From contig CAWGOF010000002.1 in the NCBI GenBank assembly GCA_963824225.1, forward strand, positions 186,001 through 250,000: DNA of 64,000 nt. The letters are read 5' to 3'. Position numbers and translations under genes: made by a program. The notes under the pieces are model-generated. The model had not been told where the DNA came from and did not search any database. It saw nothing but the letters and a program-made list of their open reading frames with translations. Within the stretch, counting starts at the first letter, position 1; every line of letters starts with the position of its first letter. Source of the stretch: CAWGOF01 sp963824225. GTDB lineage: Bacteria; Acidobacteriota; Polarisedimenticolia; Polarisedimenticolales; Polarisedimenticolaceae. Of the stretch, positions 9,061-17,078 are shown piece by piece.

Positions 9061-9704
9061 AACACGAGAAAGTACTGGTACGGCAGGGCCACGCTCTCCG
9101 TGACGAGCCGCCACCCGGCCTTCTCGAACTCGGCGATCACGTCCTCGCGACGGACCCGCTCCGCGGCCGGCGGCCCGACCGGGATGTCGCCTGCGCGCCA
9201 ATCGATGATCGCGACGCGACCCTCGCGCGACAGGGCGGGTCGGAGCTGGGCCAGGTAAGCGCCGCGCTCCCGGATGTGGTGCCACGTGTTGACGACGGTT
9301 ACGAGGTCGATCGCACCCGCCGGCAGCTTCGGATCGTCCGCAGCGGCCTGGACGGTGACGACGTTCGGCAGGAGGTCCTTCCTCTTCCGGATGTAGTCGA
9401 GCATGCGCGGCTCGATGTCGACCGCGTAGACCTTGCCGGTCTCGCCGACTCCGACGCTCAGGACCTTCGTGAAGTATCCGGTCCCCGCACCGATGTCGGC
9501 GACGGTCAGACCGGGCTCGACCGTGAGAACTCGCACGACGGTCCCGGGCTTCTGCCACTCCTCGCGATCGGGCGCCTCGAACTCGCGGGCCCAGCGCTCG
9601 ACGTCCTTGAACTCGTGCTGCGGGGGCTTGGGCCGGACCGGCTCGGCGGCCGACAGGCGAGACGCGGCGAGCACCAGGGCGGCGAGCGCGATCACCGAGC
9701 GCAT
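9042..9704 (-). CDS. Exported SAM-dependent methyltransferase
   Basis: A 220-residue class I methyltransferase with a clear N-terminal signal (SVIALAALVLAASRLSAAEP). Motif I is VADIGAGTGYFTKVLS, motif II YAVDIEPRML, and a later NTWHHI fits the substrate side. A signal peptide on a methyltransferase is odd, because SAM is cytoplasmic, but such proteins recur in Acidobacteria and related MAGs. Start ATG 9704 has a CCGGAGG ribosome site; a longer in-frame extension lacks homology. The substrate cannot be inferred. Confidence 0.8.
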   Translation of the reverse strand: MRSVIALAALVLAASRLSAAEPVRPKPPQHEFKDVERWAREFEAPDREEWQKPGTVVRVLTVEPGLTVADIGAGTGYFTKVLSVGVGETGKVYAVDIEPRMLDYIRKRKDLLPNVVTVQAAADDPKLPAGAIDLVTVVNTWHHIRERGAYLAQLRPALSREGRVAIIDWRAGDIPVGPPAAERVRREDVIAEFEKAGWRLVTESVALPYQYFLVFYPPAP

Positions 9705-9784
9705 GGGGACCTCCGGGGAACGCCTAGTATCCGACCGGCGCGACCGCTCGGCAACCCCGGCGGCGTCGGGGGTCGCGTGTCCGC

Positions 9785-9790
9785 TATAGT
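9785..9790 (+). promoter_or_regulatory. -10 element of ctaB (TATAGT)
   Basis: TATAGT lies 12 bases before the ctaB ATG. Transcription would begin only about 5 bases upstream of the start codon, giving a nearly leaderless mRNA; no ribosome site fits in between. Confidence 0.5.
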
Positions 9791-9802
9791 GACGAGCGCC
9801 CG

Positions 9803-10687
9803 ATGATCGAATCCGCAGCCATCGCCACGCTCTCGATCGGCCGCCTGCGCGACCTCGCGGCACTCGGGAAGCCGCGTCTCTCGCTGCTCGTGCTGTTCAC
9901 CGCCGCGGCGGGCATCGGCCTTGCGCCCACGCCGCCGAGCGGCGGCCGAACGCTGGCGTTCCTCGTGGCGACCGCGGCGCTCGTGGCGTCGGCCAACACG
10001 CTGAACTGCTGGCTCGAATGCGAGATCGATCGGCGGATGCATCGGACGCGCGGCCGTCCGTTGCCGGCGGGACGTTTGGCCCCGCGAACCGCTCTCGTGT
10101 TCGGCGCCGCGCTCGGAACCACGGCGCTGACCGCGATCTCGATCGTCGCGAACCCATGGACGACCGGGCTGGGAGCCCTGGCGCTCTTCACGTACGTCGC
10201 CGTCTACACACCCCTCAAGCGCCACACCCCGTGGGCCCTCGTCGTCGGCGCGCTCCCCGGCGCGTTGCCGCCGTTGATGGGTTGGACCGCGGCGACCGAC
10301 GGCTTGGCGCCTCGCGGGCTCGCGCTGTTCGGGCTCCTGTTTCTGTGGCAGCTACCGCATTTCCTCGCGATCGCGCTGTACTTGCAGGACGACTTTCGAC
10401 GGGGCGGGATCCGTGTGCTGCCCCTCGTGCAAGGCGAAGCGGCGGCCCGGCGCTGGCTGGTCGCGACCTTCGTTCTGCTCGTCCTGTTCTCCTTGGCCCT
10501 CGTCCCCGCCGGGCTCGCCGGCCCGCTCTATGGCGCGACGGCGGCCGCTCTGGGCCTCGTCGGCTTCGGGCTCGCCGTGCCGGGACTCGGCGACCGCGCC
10601 GGAGCCGCGTGGGCCCGCCGCATGTTCGCGTACTCGCTCGTGCACCTGCCCATCCTCGTCACCGCATTCGTGCTCGCTTCGCGCTGA
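9803..10687 (+). CDS. ctaB: Heme O synthase (protoheme IX farnesyltransferase)
   Basis: This UbiA-family membrane enzyme adds a farnesyl group to protoheme IX to make heme O for terminal oxidases. The 294-residue product has seven to nine hydrophobic segments, the prenyl-diphosphate binding region N-x3-E-x2-D in TLNCWLECEIDRRMHRT (a Glu replaces the usual first Asp), then YTPLKRHTPWALVVGALPGALPPLMGW and WQLPHFLAIALYLQDDF, all diagnostic. It stands alone; oxidase subunits are not in view. Confidence 0.93.
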   Translation: MIESAAIATLSIGRLRDLAALGKPRLSLLVLFTAAAGIGLAPTPPSGGRTLAFLVATAALVASANTLNCWLECEIDRRMHRTRGRPLPAGRLAPRTALVFGAALGTTALTAISIVANPWTTGLGALALFTYVAVYTPLKRHTPWALVVGALPGALPPLMGWTAATDGLAPRGLALFGLLFLWQLPHFLAIALYLQDDFRRGGIRVLPLVQGEAAARRWLVATFVLLVLFSLALVPAGLAGPLYGATAAALGLVGFGLAVPGLGDRAGAAWARRMFAYSLVHLPILVTAFVLASR

Positions 10688-10719
10688 TCCGGGAACTGGA
10701 CGCTGGTTCCGGGCTCGGC

Positions 10720-10725
10720 TAATCT
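10720..10725 (+). promoter_or_regulatory. Candidate -10 (TAATCT) for the tricarboxylate operon
   Basis: TAATCT lies in the 110-bp gap between ctaB and the HD-domain gene, 72 bases before its start, with an AAGGAG ribosome site downstream. No convincing -35 element is visible. Confidence 0.35.
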
Positions 10726-10797
10726 GCCGCCGCGCGAGCTTTCCCTCTCGCCCCGAGTTCCGCGCGGCGCGGCCGAGCGCTCGCCCAAGGAGCCTTC

Positions 10798-11337
10798 ATG
10801 CGTGCGGCCGTCGAGAAGCTGTGGCCGGAAATCGCCTGGATCCGGGACCCCGGACTCCGCGAGAGCGTGCTCCAGACCTGGATCCGCGCGTTCGAGGAAA
10901 GCCCGCTCACTCCCGCGGACCTGGAGCAGATCCCATTCACCCTGCTCGTTCCGAACTGTCCGGCCACGTTCATGGAGCACAAGCGCTGCGTCGTGCACAT
11001 CGCGCGACGGTCGGCCGAGGCGATGCAGGAGTTTCTCGGACGAGCGTTGCCCATCGACCACGACGTGGTGATCGCCGGCGCGATCCTGGCCGACGTGGGC
11101 AAGCTGCTCGAGTACGAGAAGGTCGACGGTCGGGCCGTGCAGAGCGAGCGCGGCAAGAACCTGCGCCATCCGTTCACCGGCGTGCACCTGGCGCTGGCGT
11201 GCGGGGTTCCCGACGCCGTGTGCCACATCATCGCCGCGCACGCGGCCGAGGGCGACCTCGTGCGCCGCACGACCGAGGCGTTCATCGTGCATCACGCGGA
11301 CTTCATGAGCTACGAGCCGTTCAAGAATCTGAAGTGA
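10798..11337 (+). CDS. HD-domain protein, first gene of the tricarboxylate operon
   Basis: A 179-residue soluble protein with a recognisable but slightly degenerate HD pattern: VVHIARRSAEA, then HDVVIAGAILADVGKLLEYE where most family members have HDIGK (here AD), HPFTGVHLA, HIIAAHAAEGD and VHHADFM. Most of the metal-binding His/Asp set remains, so hydrolase activity on a phosphorylated compound is possible. It starts at ATG 10798 after AAGGAG and sits 16 bases before the MmgE/PrpD gene, which argues for one transcript. Its link to the following tricarboxylate enzymes is unexplained. Confidence 0.8.
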   Translation: MRAAVEKLWPEIAWIRDPGLRESVLQTWIRAFEESPLTPADLEQIPFTLLVPNCPATFMEHKRCVVHIARRSAEAMQEFLGRALPIDHDVVIAGAILADVGKLLEYEKVDGRAVQSERGKNLRHPFTGVHLALACGVPDAVCHIIAAHAAEGDLVRRTTEAFIVHHADFMSYEPFKNLK

Positions 11338-11353
11338 CCTCCAAGGAGGCGTC

Positions 11354-12730
11354 GTGAACGACACGATCACCGCACGCATGTCGCGCTGGGCCGCGGATCT
11401 GGGATACGAGCAGCTGTCGAGCGATGCGGTCCACGAGGCCAAGCGATACTTGCTCGACTCCGTCGGTTGCGCGCTCGGCGGGTACGAGCAGCACGATGTG
11501 CGAATCGCGCTCGAAGTGTTGGGGGAGCACGCCGGCCCGGGGCCGGCGACCGTGATCGGAACCGGACGCAAGATCGACCCGATCACCGCGTCGTTGCTCA
11601 ACGCGTTGATGGTCCGCGTCATGGACTACAACGACATCTACTGGAAGCAGGACCCGTCCCATCCGTCGGACATCCTCCCGGCAGCGATCGCTTGCGGCGA
11701 GCGCGCGCGGCGGGACGGCCGGGACCTCGTCGTGGGGATCGTGCTGGGGCACGAGTTCGAGATGCGGCTGTGCGAGGCCGCGTTCCCCGGGATCCGCGAG
11801 CGCGGCTGGCATCATGCGACGCTGACCGCGTTCGTCTCACCGATCGTCGCGGCGCGCATGCTCGGCCTGGGCTGGGAGGCGATGCAGCACGCGATCGGGA
11901 TCTCGGGCTCGCGCATGGCGACCCTCGGGGCCGTCACCGCGGGCAAGCTGACGATGATGAAGAACACGGTCGACCCGCTGGCCACGCAGAGCGGCGTCCT
12001 GGCCGCGCTTCTGGCCGAGCGCGGCTACACCGGCCCGGAGCACGTGATCGACGGCAAGGAGGGACTCGTCAAGTGCCTCGGGCCGTCCTGGAAGCTCGAG
12101 CTCCTCGAAGACGGTCTCGGTGCGAGCTGGCGCATTACGCAGTGCGGCATGAAGGCGTTCCCCACCGAGGCGCTGACGCACGCTCCGATCTCGTGCACTC
12201 TCGCCCTCCTCAAGGAGCACAACCTGGAGCCCGAGCAGGTGGCGAAGGTCCACATCCGGTCGCTCGCCCGGGCCGCCGACATCCTGGCCGACCCATCGAA
12301 GTACGACCCGCAGTCGAAGGAGACCGCAGACCACAGCTTGCCCTACGTGATCGCCGCGGCGATTGCCGATCGGATGGTCACTCCGCTGCAGTTCACCGAC
12401 GCCAAGATCATGGATCCCCGGATCCGGGCCCAGCTGCGCAAGGTCGAGGTCGTCGCCGATCCCGAGATCGAGGCGTTGTTCCCCAAGCTCCAGCGCGTCG
12501 TCGTGACGGTGCACACGACCGACGGCAGGGAGCTGCGCAAGCAGATCGACTATCCGAAGGGGGACCCGCGCAATCCGCTGACCGACCGGGAGGTCGAGGA
12601 GAAGTTCGACGCGCTGGCCGAGCCGGTGCTGTCGGGCGCGCGGCGACGGCAGGTCAAGGACGCGATCTGGGGCCTCGAGCGGCTCGACTCGATCACCCGT
12701 CTGATGGACCTGCTTCGCGCCGACGCCTGA
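11354..12730 (+). CDS. MmgE/PrpD-family dehydratase/decarboxylase-like protein
   Basis: A 458-residue member of the MmgE/PrpD superfamily, which includes 2-methylcitrate dehydratase, cis-aconitate decarboxylase and iminodisuccinate epimerase. Family features include ARRLLDS-like KRYLLDSVGCALGG, the active-site region VMDYNDIYWKQDPSHPSD, GWHHATLTAF and MKNTVDPLAT with a catalytic-type Lys. The ribosome site AAGGAGG is well placed before GTG-like codons; the ATG at 11354 follows it by 7 bases. In this operon it should dehydrate, rehydrate or decarboxylate a tricarboxylate that the aconitase-like enzyme also handles. The exact substrate is not decided by sequence. Confidence 0.9.
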   Translation: MNDTITARMSRWAADLGYEQLSSDAVHEAKRYLLDSVGCALGGYEQHDVRIALEVLGEHAGPGPATVIGTGRKIDPITASLLNALMVRVMDYNDIYWKQDPSHPSDILPAAIACGERARRDGRDLVVGIVLGHEFEMRLCEAAFPGIRERGWHHATLTAFVSPIVAARMLGLGWEAMQHAIGISGSRMATLGAVTAGKLTMMKNTVDPLATQSGVLAALLAERGYTGPEHVIDGKEGLVKCLGPSWKLELLEDGLGASWRITQCGMKAFPTEALTHAPISCTLALLKEHNLEPEQVAKVHIRSLARAADILADPSKYDPQSKETADHSLPYVIAAAIADRMVTPLQFTDAKIMDPRIRAQLRKVEVVADPEIEALFPKLQRVVVTVHTTDGRELRKQIDYPKGDPRNPLTDREVEEKFDALAEPVLSGARRRQVKDAIWGLERLDSITRLMDLLRADA

Positions 12731-12742
12731 TCGGGAGGGACC

Positions 12743-14689
12743 GTGGGACAGACGGTCGTCGAGAAGATCACACAGAGTCACTTGGCCGCGGGCCCGAGCG
12801 GAAGGCCGGTGCGGGCCGGCGACTTCGTGTCGATCCGACCCCGGCACGTGATGACGCACGACAACACCTCGCCGGTGATGAAGAAGTTCCAGGCGCTCGG
12901 CGCGGCCGGCCTGCACGACCCGCGACAGCCCGTGTTCTGCCTGGATCACGACATCCAGAACACGAGCGAGGACAACCTGACGAAGTACCGGGCGATCGAG
13001 GCGTTCGCTCGGACGCACGGGATCGATTTCTACCCCGCGGGAACGGGGATCGGCCATCAGATCGTCGTCGAGCAGATGTACGCCGTCCCCGGCGCGTTCG
13101 TCGTGGCCTCGGACTCGCACTCCAACATGTACGGTGGGGTAGGCGCGATCGGCACGCCGGTCGTGCGCACGGACGCGGCGGCGATCTGGGCCACCGGGAC
13201 GTTCTGGTGGCAGATCCCGCGGACGATCGAGGTCGTGCTCCGGGGCCGCCTGCCCCGCGGCGCGGTCGGCAAGGACGTGATCATCGCCCTGTGCGGCCTC
13301 TACGGCGAAGAGGTACTCAACGCGGCCGTCGAGTTCTCGGGACCGGGGGTCGCCACGCTGAGCATCGAGGAGCGTCTGGCGATCTCCAACATGACGACCG
13401 AGTGGGGCCCGCTCGTCGGGTGGTTCCCGGTCGACGAACGGACCCTGGCGTTCCTCGCAGAGCGCCGCGACATCCTCGCCCGAAGCGGCGTCCATCGAAT
13501 CACGGGCGACGAGCTACGGAGATTCGCGACCGATCCCCCGCGTCCGGATCCCGACGCGCACTACGCCGGACGGATCGAGCTCGACTTGGCGCAGGTCGAT
13601 CCGCACGTGTCCGGCCCGGACACGGTGCAGATCGCGACCCCGCTCGCCGAGCTCGAGGCCCAGAACATCGTCGTGCACAAGGCGTATCTCGTGTCCTGCG
13701 TGAACTCGCGGGTCGAGGACATCGCCTCCGCGGCCGCCGTGCTACGCGGCCGGACGATCGCCCCGGGCGTCGAGTTCTACATCGCCGCGGCGAGCCGGGA
13801 GGTCGAGGAGGAGTCGACGCGTCGCGGCGATTGGCCGGCACTCCTCGCCGCGGGGGCGCGGCGCCTGCCTCCGGGGTGTGGTCCGTGCATCGGCCTCGGC
13901 GCGGGCCTGCTCGAGCCGGGCGAGGTGGGCATCTCGGCGACGAACCGGAACTTCAAGGGCCGCATGGGCTCGCGGGACGCACGGTGCTATCTGGCGAGCC
14001 CCGCGGTCGTCGCAGCCTCGGCGCTCGCCGGGCGGATCTGCGGGCCCACGCCCGGAGCGGGCCGACGGCTCGCGCGGTCGTTCCGCGCGCTCGACGTCGC
14101 CCCGCCACCGTCGGAGTCGGTCGAGATCCTGCCCGGTTTCCCGGAGCGCCTGCGTGGGCGGCTCGTGTTCCTGCCCCAGGACAACCTCAACACCGACGGG
14201 ATCTATGGCAAGGACTACACGTATCGCGACGACATGACGCCCGAGACGATGGCCCAGGTCGTGTTCGAGAACTACGATCCGGCGCTGGCCGCGCGGCTGC
14301 GGGCGGGCGACATCGTCGTTTCGGGCTTCAACTTCGGCACCGGGTCGAGCCGCGAACAGGCGGTCACCGCGATCCAGGCCAAGGGGATCCCGGTCGTCGT
14401 CGCCGGAAGCTACTCCCAGACCTACCTGCGCAACGCGTTCAACAACGGTTTTCCGTGCATCGAGTGTCCGGACCTCGTCCGGCAGCTACGCGATTGGTTC
14501 GCCGCCGAGATCGCGGCGAAGACGAAGTCGATCGTGCCGGGCGACGAGATCGAAGTCGACTACGCTGCGGGAACGATCGAGCTGCGCGACACGACGTTCC
14601 GCTTTCCGGCGCTCGGCACCGTGCCGCAGGGGCTCGTCGTGGCCGGGGGCGTCGAAAACCAGGTGCGGCGAGCGCTCGGGCTCGCCTGA
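12743..14689 (+). CDS. Single-chain aconitase/homoaconitase-like hydro-lyase
   Basis: A 648-residue iron-sulfur hydro-lyase in which the large (LeuC-like) and swivelling small (LeuD-like) domains are fused in one chain. The three cluster cysteines are in SCVNSRVED and PPGCGPCIG; the substrate loop is GFNFGTGSSREQAVTAI in the C-terminal domain. ASDSHSNMYGGVGA matches the family's DSHT region. The size and GTGSSREQA form are closer to homoaconitase-type enzymes than to AcnA (~890 residues). Expected reaction: reversible isomerisation of a 2-hydroxy acid through an enoic intermediate (citrate, homocitrate or a methylated analogue). The start, ATG? read here as GTG 12743, follows GGGAGG. Confidence 0.88.
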   Translation: MGQTVVEKITQSHLAAGPSGRPVRAGDFVSIRPRHVMTHDNTSPVMKKFQALGAAGLHDPRQPVFCLDHDIQNTSEDNLTKYRAIEAFARTHGIDFYPAGTGIGHQIVVEQMYAVPGAFVVASDSHSNMYGGVGAIGTPVVRTDAAAIWATGTFWWQIPRTIEVVLRGRLPRGAVGKDVIIALCGLYGEEVLNAAVEFSGPGVATLSIEERLAISNMTTEWGPLVGWFPVDERTLAFLAERRDILARSGVHRITGDELRRFATDPPRPDPDAHYAGRIELDLAQVDPHVSGPDTVQIATPLAELEAQNIVVHKAYLVSCVNSRVEDIASAAAVLRGRTIAPGVEFYIAAASREVEEESTRRGDWPALLAAGARRLPPGCGPCIGLGAGLLEPGEVGISATNRNFKGRMGSRDARCYLASPAVVAASALAGRICGPTPGAGRRLARSFRALDVAPPPSESVEILPGFPERLRGRLVFLPQDNLNTDGIYGKDYTYRDDMTPETMAQVVFENYDPALAARLRAGDIVVSGFNFGTGSSREQAVTAIQAKGIPVVVAGSYSQTYLRNAFNNGFPCIECPDLVRQLRDWFAAEIAAKTKSIVPGDEIEVDYAAGTIELRDTTFRFPALGTVPQGLVVAGGVENQVRRALGLA

Positions 14690-14697
14690 GGGACGAG

Positions 14698-15897
14698 ATG
14701 GCCAAGCATACCGTGGTGACCATGCCCGGAGACGGGATCGGCAAGACCGTGCTCCCCGAGGCGCTGCGCGTCCTCGATGCGGTCGGGTTCGACGCGAGCT
14801 ACGTCCACGGCGATATCGGCTGGGAGTTCTGGATCCGCGAGGGCAACCCGCTTCCGTCCCGCACGATCGAGCTGTTGGCCCAGCACAAGCTCGGCCTGTT
14901 CGGCGCGATCACGTCCAAGCCCAAGAAGGAAGCCGATGCCGAGCTCGCGCCCGAGCTGCGCGGCACGGGCAAGAGCTACTTCTCGCCCATCGTGGCCATG
15001 CGCCAGCGGTTCGACCTCGACGTGTGCCTGCGACCGTGCCGCTCGTTCCCCGGCAATCCGCTGAACTTCATCCGCCGCACCGACGCCGGGTTCGAGGAGC
15101 CGGTGGTCGACGCCGTCGTGTTCCGGCAGAACACCGAGGGCATGTACGCGGGAATCGAGTGGACCGATCCACCGGAGCCCGTGCGCCGGGCGCTCGAATC
15201 GCACCCGAAGTGGACGGCGTTCGCCGGTGTGCCGGGTCCCGACCTCGCGGTCTCGACCCGCATCGTCACCCGCGACGCGTGCCGTCGGATCGTCACCGCG
15301 GCGTTCGAGCACGCGGCACGGCACGGCTACCGCTCGGTGACGGTGTGCGAGAAGCCGAACGTGCTCCGCGAGACGTCAGGGATGTTCGAAGAGGTCGCGC
15401 GCGAGGTGCACGCCCGGTATCCGAAGATCCAGCTGTGGTCGACGAACATCGACGCCCAGCTGATGTGGTTGACGAAGAACCCCGAGGACTACGGCGTCCT
15501 CGTGTGCGAGAACCTGTTCGGCGACATCGTGTCCGACGCGTTCGCCGGGCTCGTCGGCGGCCTGGGCTTCGCTTGCTCGGGGAACATTGGGCGGGAGGTC
15601 GCCGTGTTCGAGCCGACCCACGGCTCGGCGCCCAAGTACGCCGAGCTCGATCCGCCGATCGTCAACCCGATCGCCATGATCCTGTCCGCGGCGATGCTGC
15701 TCGATCACGTCGGCGAGACTGCGCTCGCAACGCGCGTCCGCGATGCGGTTGCGACCGTCGTCCGGGACGGCCGCGTCCGGACGTACGACATGCGCAAGCT
15801 GGCGGGCGGCCCGGACGTGGTCCGTCGCGGAGCGGCGACGACGACCCAGATGACCGACGCGGTGCTCGAAGCGCTCGGGCGCGGGAACCGCGGATGA
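14698..15897 (+). CDS. Isocitrate/isopropylmalate dehydrogenase-family enzyme
   Basis: A 399-residue beta-decarboxylating dehydrogenase. Conserved elements: MPGDGIGKTVLPEAL at the N-terminus, QNTEGMYAG, the catalytic Lys in CEKPNVLRETSG, metal Asp residues in GDIVSDAFAGLVGGLG, and the nucleotide motif FEPTHGSAPKYA, whose form suggests NAD. The substrate loop SPIVAMRQRFDLDVCLRPCRSF keeps the Arg triad but has Ser-Pro where isocitrate enzymes have NTNIPLRQ-type residues, so substrate may differ from isocitrate. ATG 14698 is 8 bases after the aconitase-like gene; the end overlaps the next gene by ATGA. It should interconvert a 2-hydroxy-tricarboxylate and a 2-oxo acid plus CO2. Confidence 0.9.
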   Translation: MAKHTVVTMPGDGIGKTVLPEALRVLDAVGFDASYVHGDIGWEFWIREGNPLPSRTIELLAQHKLGLFGAITSKPKKEADAELAPELRGTGKSYFSPIVAMRQRFDLDVCLRPCRSFPGNPLNFIRRTDAGFEEPVVDAVVFRQNTEGMYAGIEWTDPPEPVRRALESHPKWTAFAGVPGPDLAVSTRIVTRDACRRIVTAAFEHAARHGYRSVTVCEKPNVLRETSGMFEEVAREVHARYPKIQLWSTNIDAQLMWLTKNPEDYGVLVCENLFGDIVSDAFAGLVGGLGFACSGNIGREVAVFEPTHGSAPKYAELDPPIVNPIAMILSAAMLLDHVGETALATRVRDAVATVVRDGRVRTYDMRKLAGGPDVVRRGAATTTQMTDAVLEALGRGNRG

Positions 15898-17078
15898 TCG
15901 GAGCCGCCGGACGACGCGGCGCCGAGGTGCGCTCGGACGCGTGGGTCGAGGTCGAGCCCCGCGCCTCGGGGGGGATCGACCTCGCGTTACGGTCCCGCGT
16001 CGAGGCGTACTACGGCGGATCGATTCGGACACAGGTCGAGGAGCTGTTGTCCCGCCTCGGCGTGCCGCATGCGCGCGTGACGATCGAGGACCAGGGAGCG
16101 CTGCCGTTCGTCCTGGACGCGCGTATCGAGGCCGCCGTCCGCCGCGCGGGGGTCGACACGCCGGTCACGCCACGTGATCGAACGACCCCGCCCCCTTCGA
16201 CGATTGCGTCTCGCGATCGACTGCGGCGATCGCGGCTGTACCTCCCCGGAAACGAGCCCAAATTTCTGATCAACGCCGGGCTCTATCGACCCGATGGCGT
16301 GATCCTCGACCTCGAGGATTCCGTGCACCCGGACGACAAGGACGCGGCGCGCCTCGTCGTGCGCAACGCCCTGCGGACGGTGGACTTCTCGGGGGCCGAG
16401 CGGATGGTGCGGATCAATCAGCTGCCCCTCGGACTGGAGGACCTGGCGCTGATCGCACCCGAGCGACCGGACGTGTTCCTCGTGCCCAAGGTCGAGTCCG
16501 CGGAGACGATCGCCGAGGTCGATCGGGCGCTGGTCGAGGCCCTGGGCGCCGAGGACCGCGGGCCGGGGATCCTGCCGATCCTCGAAACGGCGCTCGGAAT
16601 CGAGCACGCCTTCGCGATTGCGTCGGCGAGCAGGCGAGTCGTCGCGCTGACGCTCGGACTCGAGGACTACGCGGCCGATCTCGCCGTCCCGCGCAGTGCC
16701 GAGGGCCACGAGTCGGCCTACGCGCGCGCCCGGGTGGTGAACGCGGCGCGAGCGGCCGGAGTCGCGCCGATCGATTCGGTGTACGGCCAGGTGGACGACC
16801 TCGAGGGGCTCGCGCGGTGGGGCGAGCGCGCGCGCGCGCTCGGCTTCGTCGGCATGGGATGCGTGCACCCGCGGCAGATCCCGGTGATCCACGCCGCGTT
16901 CGCGCCGACGCCGGCCGAGATCGAGCGCGCGCTGCGGATCGTCGCCGCGTACGAGGCGGCCCAGGCCGCAGGCCAGGCGGTGGTGAGCCTGGGGTCCAAG
17001 ATGATCGACGCCCCCGTCGTGCGACAAGCGACGACGCTCGTGGCCCAGGCGCGGCAAGCCGGCCGGCTCCCCGCATGA
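15894..17078 (+). CDS. Citrate lyase acyl carrier protein-beta subunit fusion (CitD-CitE)
   Basis: Residues ~1-95 match CitD, the acyl carrier protein of citrate lyase: RSDAWVEVEP holds the Ser that carries the phosphoribosyl-dephospho-CoA arm, followed by SIRTQVEELLSRLGV and DQGALPFVLDARIEAA. After a short linker, residues ~105-394 are CitE: SRLYLPGNEPKF, DLEDSVHPDDK, VRINQLP, VPKVES, ETALGIEHAFAIA and GMGCVHPRQIPV, with the Arg, Glu and Asp residues needed for magnesium and acyl-CoA cleavage. CitD and CitE are separate in classical operons, so the fusion is unusual. ATG 15894 overlaps the previous stop (ATGA). It should cleave a 3-hydroxy-acyl-carrier thioester into an oxo acid and acetyl-carrier. 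Confidence 0.88.
   Translation: MIGAAGRRGAEVRSDAWVEVEPRASGGIDLALRSRVEAYYGGSIRTQVEELLSRLGVPHARVTIEDQGALPFVLDARIEAAVRRAGVDTPVTPRDRTTPPPSTIASRDRLRRSRLYLPGNEPKFLINAGLYRPDGVILDLEDSVHPDDKDAARLVVRNALRTVDFSGAERMVRINQLPLGLEDLALIAPERPDVFLVPKVESAETIAEVDRALVEALGAEDRGPGILPILETALGIEHAFAIASASRRVVALTLGLEDYAADLAVPRSAEGHESAYARARVVNAARAAGVAPIDSVYGQVDDLEGLARWGERARALGFVGMGCVHPRQIPVIHAAFAPTPAEIERALRIVAAYEAAQAAGQAVVSLGSKMIDAPVVRQATTLVAQARQAGRLPA

Noticed and set aside
11467..14697. A very long open frame in a second frame across the PrpD and aconitase-like genes
   Set aside because: It has no family motifs and an Arg/Gly/Ala-rich composition expected from shadow frames in GC-rich DNA; only its last 400 codons, the dehydrogenase, are real.
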